The notes beneath the pieces are model-generated. The model was given only the letters and a program-made list of their open reading frames with translations, did not search any database and was not told where the DNA came from. Position numbers and translations under genes: made by a program. Below are positions 25,906 through 34,787 of a stretch of DNA of 64,000 nt, piece by piece. Every line of letters starts with the position of its first letter. Positions within the stretch are counted from its first letter, which is position 1. The DNA is from an uncultured Cohaesibacter sp. (GTDB lineage: Bacteria; Pseudomonadota; Alphaproteobacteria; Rhizobiales; Cohaesibacteraceae): positions 1,751,303 through 1,815,302 of the forward strand of contig NZ_OY761553.1 of NCBI RefSeq assembly GCF_963664735.1, read 5' to 3'.

Positions 25906-27054
25906 ATGAATCGCATGATTTTGAATGAGACATCCTATTTCGGAGCGGGGTGTCGATCAGAACTGGTTGGCGAAGTTCAACGCCGCGGGTTCAAAAAAGC
26001 CTTGGTCGTGACGGACGCAATCCTGAGCAAGACGGGCGTCGTGGGCAAAGTGACGTCATTGCTTGATGACGCAGGCCTTGCCTATGAGGTCTTCGACAAG
26101 GTCGTTCCGAACCCCACCATTGCAGTCGTCAAGGAAGGCATTGCTGCCTTCAAGGATTGCGGAGCAGATTATCTGATCGCCATCGGCGGTGGCTCTCCTC
26201 AGGATACGTCAAAGGCAATCGGTATCGTCATCAACAATCCCGAATTTGATGATATCCGCAGCCTTGAAGGCGTTGCGCCAACCACGAAGCCTTGCGTTCC
26301 GATCATTGCTCTGGCAACCACCGCAGGCACCGCTGCCGAGGTGACCATCAACTATGTCATCACCGATGTTGAAAAACGTCGCAAATTTGTCTGCGTTGAT
26401 CCCCATGATATCCCCATCGTCGCAATCATTGACAGCGAACTGATGGAATGCATGCCTGGTTCCCTCAAAGCAGCAACGGGCATGGATGCTCTCACCCATG
26501 CGATTGAAGGCTACATCACTTTGGGTGCCTGGGAACTGACCGATGCGCTGCATCTGAAAGCCATCGAGATCATCGCCAAGTCCCTGCGCGCTTCCTGCGC
26601 TGGCGAAGCCGCCGGTGTAGAGGGCATGGCGCTTGGGCAATATGTTGCCGGCATGGGCTTTTCCAACGTTGGCCTTGGTCTTGTGCATGGCATGGCTCAC
26701 CCTCTGGGAGCCTTCTATGACACCCCACACGGAGTTGCCAACGCCATTCTGCTGCCGACTCTGATGTCCTACAACGCTGACTATACGGGCGAAAAATACC
26801 GTGATATCGCCACTGCCATGGGCGTCAAGGGCGTAGAAGCCATGTCTCTGGAAGACGCTCGCAAGGCCGCTGTTGATGCGGTTCAACAATTGTCTGTTGA
26901 TGTAAAAATCCCGACCAAGCTTACCGATGTTGGTGCCAAACCGGAAGATATCGATGCTTTGGCAGAAGCTGCCATGGCTGATGTCTGCACTGGCGGCAAT
27001 CCGCGCGAGGCAAAGCTTGAAGAGGTTAAAGAACTTTACCGCTCCCTGATGTAA
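25906..27054 (+). CDS. fucO: Lactaldehyde reductase
   Basis: 382 aa group III iron-dependent alcohol dehydrogenase; E. coli FucO has 383. It reduces L-lactaldehyde, the RhaD product, to L-1,2-propanediol with NADH. Iron ligands D194, H198, H261 and H275 are each offset by two from the E. coli positions; NAD motif IGGGSPQDTSKAIG near residue 94. The ATG at 25906 follows AGAAGGA; a frame open upstream to 25792 has no ribosome site. The gene lies 180 bases after rhaM and ends at a strong terminator, closing the rhamnose operon. It could also work in the oxidative direction. Confidence 0.93.
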   Translation: MNRMILNETSYFGAGCRSELVGEVQRRGFKKALVVTDAILSKTGVVGKVTSLLDDAGLAYEVFDKVVPNPTIAVVKEGIAAFKDCGADYLIAIGGGSPQDTSKAIGIVINNPEFDDIRSLEGVAPTTKPCVPIIALATTAGTAAEVTINYVITDVEKRRKFVCVDPHDIPIVAIIDSELMECMPGSLKAATGMDALTHAIEGYITLGAWELTDALHLKAIEIIAKSLRASCAGEAAGVEGMALGQYVAGMGFSNVGLGLVHGMAHPLGAFYDTPHGVANAILLPTLMSYNADYTGEKYRDIATAMGVKGVEAMSLEDARKAAVDAVQQLSVDVKIPTKLTDVGAKPEDIDALAEAAMADVCTGGNPREAKLEEVKELYRSLM

Positions 27055-27078
27055 ACCAACCTCCACATCAGAAGGAAA

Positions 27079-27106
27079 AGCCGCCTTTCAAACAAGGCGG
27101 CTTTTT
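27079..27106. terminator. Terminator between fucO and the convergent deoR-type gene
   Basis: AGCCGCCTT (27079-27087) pairs with AAGGCGGCT (27094-27102), followed by five T. An A-run on the left arm makes it usable from the opposite strand as well, so it probably ends both convergent transcripts. Confidence 0.88.
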
Positions 27107-27143
27107 CGTATGAGCACTCCAAAACACAATCAGGCAATACGGT

Positions 27144-27971
27144 TCAGACCTGATCCGTCATCCCCTCGACGCTATCGGCCTCATCGAATGCCGGTTCAAC
27201 GAGTTTCAGATTGACCCCTGTCCGAAGCAAATGTTCCTGACGTTCCTGATCCAGCCCCGTATCAGTGATCACCGCATCCAGCTCTTGCAACTTGATCACA
27301 TTGAAGAAGCCCATTTTTCCGAACTTGGATGTATCGGTGACCAGCACCGCCCGCTCGGAGGCTTTGACCGCCGCGATTTTCACTGCAATCTTGGCTTCAT
27401 TGGGGGTGGACATCCATGTTTCGTTCCAGGAGGAAGAGGAAAGGAAAGCCAGATCAATGTTAAGCCCGGCGATGACCTTGGAAGTCAGTTCGCCGATGCA
27501 GGATTTGTTATCGCGCAGGACCTCTCCTCCGGTATGATAAAGCCGACAGCCGGAATTGAGCATGAATTGGTTGACGACCGTAAAGTCGTTGGTCACGGCT
27601 ATGATGGAATCGCGCAACTCGGGCCGTTTGACAATTTCTTCCGCAATCGCCAGACAGGTGGTGCCTGCATCGAAATAAATCGCACTACCGGGGCGAACCA
27701 TTTTCACCGCTTCACGCGCAATTGCAGTCTTCTCTGCATGCTGAAGCGTGCGCTTTTCACTCATCGGCAATTCTGTAAAGAAACGCCCTACTCTCTCGGC
27801 GCCCCCTGATACCAGCGTCAAATGCCCCTGCCGCTCCAGCAACTGCATATCGCGTCGCACAGTCATCTGGGAAACATCCAGTATTTCGGCCATTTCGGCA
27901 AAACTGATCATGCCCTTGGCTTCTATGGCCTGACGAATAAGGCGTTGTCTTTCTGCAGGTATCATGGTCAT
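27144..27971 (-). CDS. DeoR-family transcriptional regulator
   Basis: 275 aa. N-terminal DeoR helix-turn-helix (about residues 6-60; MISFAEMAEILDVSQMTVRR) and a C-terminal DeoRC sensor domain (about 78-235) with FDAGTTCLAIAEEI, VTNDFTVVNQ, GGEVL and VTDTSKFG. Such proteins bind phosphorylated sugars. It lies 194 bases after otnC on the same strand, and a DeoR gene also accompanies the E. coli ygbJKLMN (otn) locus, so control of the tetronate genes is my first choice. It is also convergent with the rhamnose operon, whose rhizobial regulator RhaR is a DeoR protein, and no other rhamnose regulator is visible; both roles remain open. Confidence 0.85.
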   Translation of the reverse strand: MTMIPAERQRLIRQAIEAKGMISFAEMAEILDVSQMTVRRDMQLLERQGHLTLVSGGAERVGRFFTELPMSEKRTLQHAEKTAIAREAVKMVRPGSAIYFDAGTTCLAIAEEIVKRPELRDSIIAVTNDFTVVNQFMLNSGCRLYHTGGEVLRDNKSCIGELTSKVIAGLNIDLAFLSSSSWNETWMSTPNEAKIAVKIAAVKASERAVLVTDTSKFGKMGFFNVIKLQELDAVITDTGLDQERQEHLLRTGVNLKLVEPAFDEADSVEGMTDQV

Positions 27972-28099
27972 GCCTCGTGCAACGGGAACAAAACCCGGTA
28001 TTTTCTTCTTGTCAGGATCTCTCCTGAACTATTGTTTAAATGCTCAGAGCACTAGTGTTAGTCATATCAACGCAACTCATGGCTCACAAGATCAAGTGA

Positions 28100-28134
28100 T
28101 CGGGCTTTCTCTTCTGTTGCAATGACAAGCCCGA
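28100..28134 (-). other. Stem-loop between otnC and the deoR-type gene
   Basis: TCGGGCTT (28100-28107) pairs with AAGCCCGA (28127-28134) over a 19-base loop. No T-run follows on the minus strand. It may separate expression of the regulator from the catabolic genes. Confidence 0.45.
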
Positions 28135-28165
28135 CTTATCATCAAAAGAAGCGTCAATTTTCTGC

Positions 28166-28795
28166 TCAGTGCCTGAGTTCAGCGATTTCGGCCTCACTCA
28201 GATAGTGCAGTGGTTTGCCTTGCAGCAAGAAAAACAGCTTGGCGGTTTCTTCCAGCTCCTCGGCATTCCCAACCGCGTCTTCGATGGTTTTTCCCAACAC
28301 CACCACACCATGGGAAGCAAGCAAGAAGGCATTGACCGGATGCTTTTTGGCCAGCGCTTCCAGATCACGGGCAATCTCGGGAGAGCCCGGGCGATAATAA
28401 GGCACCACGGGCATATATCCGACACGCATTACGTAGTAAGGCGTAAATGCTCGCAAGGCATTCTCTCTATCCAGATTCTCAAGGCAAGACAATGCGGTAA
28501 GATAGGTGGAGTGTAGATGCACGATGGCACCGACGTCGGGGCGCACTTCGTAGAGGCCCCGGTGAAAGGCAAATTCTTTCGAGGGTGGAAAGTCGCTGAC
28601 AAGTTTGCCGTCCTTGTCGATTTGCGCCAATCGATCGGGGTTCAACCGCCCCAGACAACTGCCGGTTGGTGTCACGAGAAATCCACCATCTTCAGCTCTG
28701 ACCGAGACATTTCCTGCACCGCCAACAGCATATCCGCGTTCATAGAGGCTTGCGCAAAGGTTGCACATTTGGATTAATGCGTCTTGTTGTGTCAT
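28166..28795 (-). CDS. otnC: 3-oxo-tetronate 4-phosphate decarboxylase
   Basis: 209 aa class II aldolase-fold protein. It resembles E. coli OtnC (YgbL) along its length: GYAVGGAGNVSVR, TPTGSCLGRL, PPSKEFAFHRGLY, VHLHSTYLTALSCL (zinc-binding His pair), PYYRPGS, ASHGVVV and ELEETAKLFFLL. OtnC converts 3-oxo-tetronate 4-phosphate to dihydroxyacetone phosphate and CO2. The ATG at 28795 follows GAGGTG and lies 10 bases after otnK; the frame stays open further upstream but inside otnK. Confidence 0.93.
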   Translation of the reverse strand: MTQQDALIQMCNLCASLYERGYAVGGAGNVSVRAEDGGFLVTPTGSCLGRLNPDRLAQIDKDGKLVSDFPPSKEFAFHRGLYEVRPDVGAIVHLHSTYLTALSCLENLDRENALRAFTPYYVMRVGYMPVVPYYRPGSPEIARDLEALAKKHPVNAFLLASHGVVVLGKTIEDAVGNAEELEETAKLFFLLQGKPLHYLSEAEIAELRH

Positions 28796-28805
28796 AGCGC
28801 GCACC

Positions 28806-30116
28806 TCACTTACCCTCGCTCTCGCCGGAGCGGCCCAGTTTGGCCAAGGCTTCTGGCGTTTGACAATCAAAGAAGAATGACGGTGCACCAAAGTTGCCCG
28901 ATTTCAGCGCCAGCGAATATGGCTTGTCGATTGCTCTCACCCAAGGCACGCCCGGAGCGATTTGCGGGCCAATGGCAAAGCCGGAAAGCTCCAGCGCCTT
29001 TACCGCTGCACCGGATGTCTCTCCGCCCGCCACAACAAATCGCGTCACGCCCTTCTCGGCCAGAATGCCCGAAACAGTGGCGAAGGTTCGCTCGATGGCT
29101 TTGGACGCTTCGGCGCCGTATTTCTGCTGGATTGCATGCAGGGTGTCAGGATCTGCGGTTGCGTGCAGCATTGGCGAAAGGCTATCTGGATCTGAGGGCT
29201 GTTCCAGAACCCATGCGGCCAGTTCCTTGCCATAGGCTTCAGCGTCTTCCATGCAACGTTCCGGCTCGACAATGTGTGATGGAGCCTCGGCCTTATAAAG
29301 GGCGACTTGCTGATTGGTCATGGTGGAGCATGAGCCAGCAAGCACGACCCCGCGGCCCGGCTGTGCAGCTCCGGCCTTGGCGGCTTCTTCGGCATCGGCT
29401 TTGTCTGGCTGCTTCAGTGCCCGGGCAATCCCTGCGCCAAGTCCGGATCCTCCAGTAACCAGAGCCATGTCCTTGACGGCCTCACCGACAATATCAAGAT
29501 GCTCATCAGTAATGGCGTCGAGCACCATATAGCGGTTACCTTGGCGGCGGGCTTCTTCCAGAGCGTCCTTCACCGCTTGCGCCCCCAGATTGATGACTTC
29601 TGCCGGGACAACGCCGCATTTACCTGCGGACTGGGCTTCCATCAGACGGATCAGGCTGCTGTCCGTCATCGGTGTAATCGGGTGATTGCGCATGCCGGAT
29701 TCTTCCAGCAACACGCCATTGACGAACAGATATCCGTTATAAATTGTCCGCCCGTTAATCGGCAAAGCCGGACAAACAACTGTGAGATTGTCCTCAAGCG
29801 CATCCAGCAGAGCGTCTGCGACAGGACCGATATTGCCTTCCTTGCTGGAATCAAACGTGGAGCAATATTTCTGAAAAATGCGTTTGCACCCCTTCGCACG
29901 AAGCCATTCAAGAGCCTGCAAGCTCTCTGCTATTGCCTCTTGTGCTGGGCAAGAGCGCGATTTCAGAGAGATGACAACAGCCTCTGCCTCGACATTGATG
30001 CCACTGTCGGGAACCCCGATCAGCTGTGTTGTGGCCAGTCCGTTGGCTACGAGAAATCCGGCGATATCAGTCGCTCCGGTAAAATCGTCGGCAATCACAC
30101 CGAGTAACAAGCTCAT
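28806..30116 (-). CDS. otnK: 3-oxo-tetronate kinase (DUF1537 family)
   Basis: 436 aa. N-terminal substrate-binding domain starts LLLGVIADDFTGATDIAGFL, and KYCSTFDSSKEGNIGPVADA follows near residue 105; the C-terminal nucleotide-binding domain includes GVTRFVVAGGETSGA. This is the DUF1537 four-carbon acid sugar kinase family, known to phosphorylate 3-oxo-tetronates at C4. The ATG at 30116 follows AAAGGAA; an upstream frame to 30140 lacks a ribosome site. Together with OtnC it defines a tetronate (threonate or erythronate) type pathway. Confidence 0.93.
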   Translation of the reverse strand: MSLLLGVIADDFTGATDIAGFLVANGLATTQLIGVPDSGINVEAEAVVISLKSRSCPAQEAIAESLQALEWLRAKGCKRIFQKYCSTFDSSKEGNIGPVADALLDALEDNLTVVCPALPINGRTIYNGYLFVNGVLLEESGMRNHPITPMTDSSLIRLMEAQSAGKCGVVPAEVINLGAQAVKDALEEARRQGNRYMVLDAITDEHLDIVGEAVKDMALVTGGSGLGAGIARALKQPDKADAEEAAKAGAAQPGRGVVLAGSCSTMTNQQVALYKAEAPSHIVEPERCMEDAEAYGKELAAWVLEQPSDPDSLSPMLHATADPDTLHAIQQKYGAEASKAIERTFATVSGILAEKGVTRFVVAGGETSGAAVKALELSGFAIGPQIAPGVPWVRAIDKPYSLALKSGNFGAPSFFFDCQTPEALAKLGRSGESEGK

Positions 30117-30161
30117 CTTATTATTCCTTTGCATCAACACTAGAAGAGAGTTTAGCCGCTT

Positions 30162-30767
30162 CTAGCGGTCATTTTCTTTTGGGGCTCCATCGACGGGCAG
30201 TTCGGTCAAACTACCCTGACTCAGGCGCCAGATTGCATTCTGCGGGACATTGGATACCATTGAAATTTCTGGCGGGACGTCAGCCAGAAGAGAGCGAAAC
30301 ACGCGCCCGATCATGCCGTGGGTAATCACCACGAGTGTCTTTTCCCGGCGCTCGCCAAGCCATTGCCTGACCCGAAGCGCTGCGGCTTCAAAGCCTTCGC
30401 CATCGGGGCTGTGAAACCCCCAGGCCATTCTGGGAATTCCGGTCAGATCCTTGCCATGACGGCTGGCGATCTCATCGCCGGTCCAGCCTTCCCAAGAGCC
30501 AAGACCGACTTCCCTTATCCGGGGTTCCAGAGCCACAGGACCCAATTCAACCTCTTCTGCGATGAGGGCTGCGGTTGCCACCGCGCGCCCCAACGGACTG
30601 ATCCAGGTGGGCAGGTTTGCAAGCCCCATTCGGGCAAGGGCTTGCCCTGCCCTTTTTGCCTGCTTTCGCCCTTGAGCTGTCAGCAGCGAATCCTGCTGAC
30701 CCTGCATGCGGTCGTCTCGGTTCCACTCCGTTTCCCCGTGGCGCACCAGATATATCGTCGGTGTCAT
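30162..30767 (-). CDS. Histidine phosphatase family protein
   Basis: 201 aa phosphoglycerate mutase-like fold. It starts TIYLVRHGETEWN with the catalytic RHG, then RMQGQQDSLLTAQGRKQAKR, SPLGRAVATA, EVGLGSWEGW and VITHGMIGR with the second His. Family members are mostly phosphatases for small phospho-sugars. It sits between the TRAP permease and otnK (45-base gap) in a run of same-strand genes, so dephosphorylation of a pathway intermediate or side product is possible. It is not part of the known core tetronate pathway. Confidence 0.85.
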   Translation of the reverse strand: MTPTIYLVRHGETEWNRDDRMQGQQDSLLTAQGRKQAKRAGQALARMGLANLPTWISPLGRAVATAALIAEEVELGPVALEPRIREVGLGSWEGWTGDEIASRHGKDLTGIPRMAWGFHSPDGEGFEAAALRVRQWLGERREKTLVVITHGMIGRVFRSLLADVPPEISMVSNVPQNAIWRLSQGSLTELPVDGAPKENDR

Positions 30768-30827
30768 ATCGATCCTGCCTCTCTTGTCTTTTCGAGATGC
30801 GTTATCAGGCTGATTGGGCCCACGCGA

Positions 30828-32090
30828 TCATGAAGCCCACGTTGTGAAGGCTGGCACAAAGGTTACGAGCATCAACACGGCAATCATGATCATCCAGAAA
30901 GGCACGAAGCTTTTGGTGAGCTTGAGCGCTGGAACACCCGAAATATTCGCGGCCACATACATCGCAGTCCCGACCGGAGGCGTCAGAAGGCCGATGGTGA
31001 GGTTAATGACCATCACAAGGCCGAACTGAACCGGATCAACACCCAGGCTGGAAGCCACTGGGCCGAGGATCGGAGTGAGCAGCAGAATGGCCGGACCGCT
31101 GTCGATGAACATTCCCACAATCAGCAGCATCACGTTGATCAGCAGCAGCAGGATGATTTTGTTATCGGTCAGAGACAGGATTTGTCCTGCAAGATATTGC
31201 GGAATCTGCTCGCTTGTCAGAAGCCAGCCAAACAGGGATGTTGAGGCGATGATTGCGGAAATAACTGCGGTCGCGATTGCTGCTTCCATGCAAATGCGCG
31301 GGATCTTGTCGAGAGTGATTTCCTTGTAGACGAACATGCCGACAAACAAGGCATAGACAGACACCACGGCACCGCCTTCAGTTGGCGTGAAAATGCCCAT
31401 GCGGATACCACCGATAATAATAATAGGCATCATCAGCGCCCAACTGGCATCCTTGAAGCGACGGCATTTTTCCTGGTGGCTGACTTTGCCTTCCTTGGGA
31501 TAGCCCTTCTTTCTGGCATAGTAATAGGAATAGGCAAGAAAGCCCAAACCGATGAGCACGCCCGGAGCGATGGCAGCCATGAACAGGTCGCCGATCGAAG
31601 ACTGGGTTGCGACGCCATAGATGATGATGGCGATGGATGGTGGCACGATAAGGCCGATACTGCCCGAGCAGGCGACAAGCGCAGCCGAAAAGCCCGCATC
31701 ATATTTGCGGTCTTTCATTTCAGGGATCATGACCGAGCCCAATGCTGCCACGTCAGCGACGCCAGAGCCGGAAATGCCGCCCATGATCACACCACTCAAG
31801 GAGACCACATGACCAAGGCTACCACGCACGTTGCCCACAAAGGATAGCGTGAAATTGATAATGCGGCGCGTGATACCACCGTGGCCCATCAGCGAGCCAG
31901 CCAGCATGAAAAGCGGGATAGCCATCAGCGGGAAGGAATCCACCGCAGTAAACATGCGTTGCCCGAATAGAGCGATGGGAAAGCCCTTGTAGAAAATTGC
32001 TGCGATAGAAGCGAGCGCCAGACCGAAGCCTACCGGCAACCCCAAGACCAGAAAGAAGGCAAATCCGCCAAATAAGATCAAGCTAAGCAC
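30828..32090 (-). CDS. dctM: TRAP transporter large permease, tetronate locus
   Basis: 420 aa DctM-family permease, about 12 hydrophobic segments; blocks SLMGHGGITRRIINF, GVIMGGISGSGVADVAALGS, GLIVPPSIAIIIYG and LLTPPVGTAMYVAAN. The start is GTG at 32090, three bases after the dctQ stop, with GGAGG upstream inside dctQ. It should import the sugar acid or alcohol degraded by the downstream enzymes. Confidence 0.9.
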   Translation of the reverse strand: MLSLILFGGFAFFLVLGLPVGFGLALASIAAIFYKGFPIALFGQRMFTAVDSFPLMAIPLFMLAGSLMGHGGITRRIINFTLSFVGNVRGSLGHVVSLSGVIMGGISGSGVADVAALGSVMIPEMKDRKYDAGFSAALVACSGSIGLIVPPSIAIIIYGVATQSSIGDLFMAAIAPGVLIGLGFLAYSYYYARKKGYPKEGKVSHQEKCRRFKDASWALMMPIIIIGGIRMGIFTPTEGGAVVSVYALFVGMFVYKEITLDKIPRICMEAAIATAVISAIIASTSLFGWLLTSEQIPQYLAGQILSLTDNKIILLLLINVMLLIVGMFIDSGPAILLLTPILGPVASSLGVDPVQFGLVMVINLTIGLLTPPVGTAMYVAANISGVPALKLTKSFVPFWMIMIAVLMLVTFVPAFTTWAS

Positions 32091-32093
32091 TGA

Positions 32094-32567
32094 TTAGTCC
32101 TCCAATTTGGCGGTCAACAGGTCCCAAACCGCACGCAAAGCAAAATAGCCAAGAGCGACCCCACTAATCGGGATGACCACATAGACGAAATACATCGGCA
32201 GATCGAGCGCTGGGCTACGCTGATTCATGCCAAATTTCATCAAGGCAATGCCGCCCAAAAGAAGCGCGATAGCCAGAACGAAAATGAAACAGGTGTTGAT
32301 GATTTTCAGCACGCGCTGCGGCAATGGCGTAAGCATGTCCGATAGAATGTCGAGTGCCACATGTGCCCCCGAGCGGAACGCTGCTGCCAGACCGAGAAAG
32401 GAAATCCAGACGAAGACATACCGTCCGACTTCTTCTGACCAACTCAGGGAATGATGCATCAGATAGCGCGCGACGACCTGCGTAAAGGTAAGGCCCATCA
32501 TGATGAACATGAGGCTCGCTATAATCCAAAGCAGTGACCGGTGAATAAATTTGTCGAGCTTTTCCAT
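32094..32567 (-). CDS. dctQ: TRAP transporter small permease, tetronate locus
   Basis: 157 aa, four hydrophobic segments, DctQ family block HHSLSWSEEVGRYVFVWISF. The ATG at 32567 has GGAGG 7 bases upstream, so the longer frame to 32615 is not needed. Partner of the adjacent large permease. Confidence 0.88.
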   Translation of the reverse strand: MEKLDKFIHRSLLWIIASLMFIMMGLTFTQVVARYLMHHSLSWSEEVGRYVFVWISFLGLAAAFRSGAHVALDILSDMLTPLPQRVLKIINTCFIFVLAIALLLGGIALMKFGMNQRSPALDLPMYFVYVVIPISGVALGYFALRAVWDLLTAKLED

Positions 32568-32694
32568 GATGGCTCCTCCGCCGCCTTTCAAATCTTGGAA
32601 AATGAGCCACCGCACTGAATTCTGAAGCCGCAGAGGAGCAAGTGCCCGATCAGCTTTATGGGTGCAGCGCGATGGCGAGGATCAAATCCGTATC

Positions 32695-33699
32695 TTACCG
32701 GCCAAGGGCTTTTTCGATGCGGTTATAGAGGTCCATATTGACGTCCTTGGCAAAAGCTTCATGTGCTTTCGTTGCGGCAGCGGCAATCGGGCCGTTATCC
32801 GGATGGGTAACCTGAAGACCACCGTCGACCATTTCCTGCAGCAGTTTGGCGGACTGTTCGCTCACAGCCTTGTTTTCTGCTTCGGTTGCAGCAGCGGCAG
32901 CGTCGGTGACGATCTTCTGCTGTTCCGGTGTCAACTGCTGCCAGCGGACATTGCTCATGGCGATGGTGACATATTCATATTTGTGGTCGGTGAAGGCGAT
33001 ATATTTCTGCACTTCGTTGATACGGCCACCATAGATGAACGGGATCGGGTTTTCCTGAGCTTCAATCACATTCTGTTCGAGGCCGGTGTAAACTTCACTC
33101 CATGCCATTGGGGTTGGGTTTGCACCAATTTCACGCCAGGTTTTGACCATGGCAGGAATTTCAGGCACGCGAATCTTCAACCCCTGCAGATCATCAAGTC
33201 CGTTGATGGGCTTGTTGGAGGTGACTTCGCGTGGCCCACGGTCCCACCAGTTCAGGATGCGGATGTTGGCCTGATCCAGAACGTTCTGAGCGATTTCATC
33301 GCCGATTTCACCATGGATGACCGTGTTGAACTCGTCCTGCGAACGGAACAGATATGGCAATTCGAGCAACTGGATGGATCTCTCGAAGTTACCAAGCACA
33401 CCGGCAATGAGACCGAAGTCAACAGTGCCCATCTGCATGCCTTCAACCAGATCGCGGTCCCCACCCAATGTGGAGTTTGGATAGATGGCCAGAGTGATCT
33501 TGCCGTTGGAGCGTGCTTCCAATTCTTCCTTGAATTTCTCTGCACCAAAATGCCACAAGTCTTTTTCAGACTGAATATGGCCGAGCTTGAGTGTCAGAAC
33601 ATCATCTGCGCGGCTTTGCCCGGGAACACCCAGAGATACGAGGGCTGCGAGGGCACAAAAGGCCAGTGGCTTTGCGGCCAGAGACAATAGACTTTTCAT
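32695..33699 (-). CDS. dctP: TRAP transporter substrate-binding protein, tetronate locus
   Basis: 334 aa, signal peptide about 1-31 ending SRAD, mature DVLTLKLGHIQSEKDLWHFG. DctP blocks: YPNSTLGGDRDLVEGMQ, SNKPINGLDDLQGLKIRVPE with the carboxylate-binding Arg, and PTPMAWSEVYTGLEQNVIEA with QENP. The conserved Arg suggests an acidic ligand; threonate or erythronate is inferred from the otn genes. Confidence 0.9.
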   Translation of the reverse strand: MKSLLSLAAKPLAFCALAALVSLGVPGQSRADDVLTLKLGHIQSEKDLWHFGAEKFKEELEARSNGKITLAIYPNSTLGGDRDLVEGMQMGTVDFGLIAGVLGNFERSIQLLELPYLFRSQDEFNTVIHGEIGDEIAQNVLDQANIRILNWWDRGPREVTSNKPINGLDDLQGLKIRVPEIPAMVKTWREIGANPTPMAWSEVYTGLEQNVIEAQENPIPFIYGGRINEVQKYIAFTDHKYEYVTIAMSNVRWQQLTPEQQKIVTDAAAAATEAENKAVSEQSAKLLQEMVDGGLQVTHPDNGPIAAAATKAHEAFAKDVNMDLYNRIEKALGR

Positions 33700-33767
33700 T
33701 TCTTAACTTCCTCCCGAAGTCAGACTGTCATTTTCAGGGTTAAATCTTCTCTCGATCAACGTCCGCT

Positions 33768-34787
33768 TCACAGGGTCACAACGACCTTGATAACGTCCTC
33801 TTTCTTCTGATTGAGGATATCCAGCGCCTCCTGCGTCTGATCGAGTGGAAGCTCTTGTGTGACAAAGGCAGACAGGTCGACCCCGGCGTTGACCATTTCG
33901 GCCGCCTTCACAAAGTCACATGTTTCGTAAGTCATTGCGCCATAGACAGTCTGTTCATTGAACACGACGCTATAGCAATAAAACGGAATGGGTTTGGTGA
34001 TCATGGCCACCAGACCGATTTCACCGCGACGACGGGTGCAGGCAGATGCCTGATCCAGAATGCCTGGCGCACCGGCACAAACAAGCGTCAGGTCCGCTCC
34101 GCGTCCATCGGTCAGCATTTTAACATTGCCTTCCACATCATCGGAGAGCGGGTTGTAGGTGGCGGCGGCCCCCAGTTTCATGGACATTTCGCGGTTGAAT
34201 GGAGCGACATCGGTCGTAATGATCTTCTTGAAGCCCATCTCGCGCGCCACGACCACGCAAAGCATGCCAATCGTGCCGGTGCCTAGAATGACAACGCAGT
34301 CACGGCTTTTGGTGCTGGCGCGGGCGAGCGCATGAACAGCCACGGCAAGCGGTTCGGTCAGCGAGCCAAGTTCGTATGTAATCTTGTCTTCGAGCTTGAA
34401 TACGGTCTCTTCCGGTGCATTGAAATATTCAACAAATGTACCGATCCAGTTTGGAGTGCCGGGCACTTTCTTGTTCAGGCAAAGATTGACCAGATCCTGT
34501 TTGCAGAATTCGCATTCGCCACAGCCAACCTGAGGCAAGACTGTAACGCGATCGCCAACCTTGAATTTGGTAACTTTCGCGCCAACCTTGACGATATCAC
34601 CGGCGACTTCATGGCCAAGAACTGCTGGTGGCTTGCGAAAAGCATGCGTACCTTTGAACAAATGCAGGTCTGAACCGCAAACCCCGGCAACCTTGACCTT
34701 GATCAGGACATCTTCGTCCTTGAGTTCAGGTTCTGGCACGTCCTGGATTTCGACCTTTTCGGTGTCAACGACCAATGCTGCTTTCAT
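33768..34787 (-). CDS. Zinc-dependent medium-chain dehydrogenase, tetronate locus
   Basis: 339 aa MDR-family enzyme like sorbitol or threonine dehydrogenase. Catalytic zinc ligands are in VCGSDLHLF and GHEVAG, with LTEPLAVAVHAL; the structural zinc loop GCGECEFCKQDLVNLC has four Cys; the NAD motif is LGTGTIGM. The ATG at 34787 follows AAGGAGA. It is the first gene of the same-strand run feeding the TRAP, OtnK and OtnC genes, so it may supply the oxidation that makes the 3-oxo intermediate. In the described tetronate pathways that step uses a beta-hydroxyacid dehydrogenase (LtnD/DenD), so this is a non-standard enzyme for the job. Exact substrate unknown. Confidence 0.88.
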   Translation of the reverse strand: MKAALVVDTEKVEIQDVPEPELKDEDVLIKVKVAGVCGSDLHLFKGTHAFRKPPAVLGHEVAGDIVKVGAKVTKFKVGDRVTVLPQVGCGECEFCKQDLVNLCLNKKVPGTPNWIGTFVEYFNAPEETVFKLEDKITYELGSLTEPLAVAVHALARASTKSRDCVVILGTGTIGMLCVVVAREMGFKKIITTDVAPFNREMSMKLGAAATYNPLSDDVEGNVKMLTDGRGADLTLVCAGAPGILDQASACTRRRGEIGLVAMITKPIPFYCYSVVFNEQTVYGAMTYETCDFVKAAEMVNAGVDLSAFVTQELPLDQTQEALDILNQKKEDVIKVVVTL

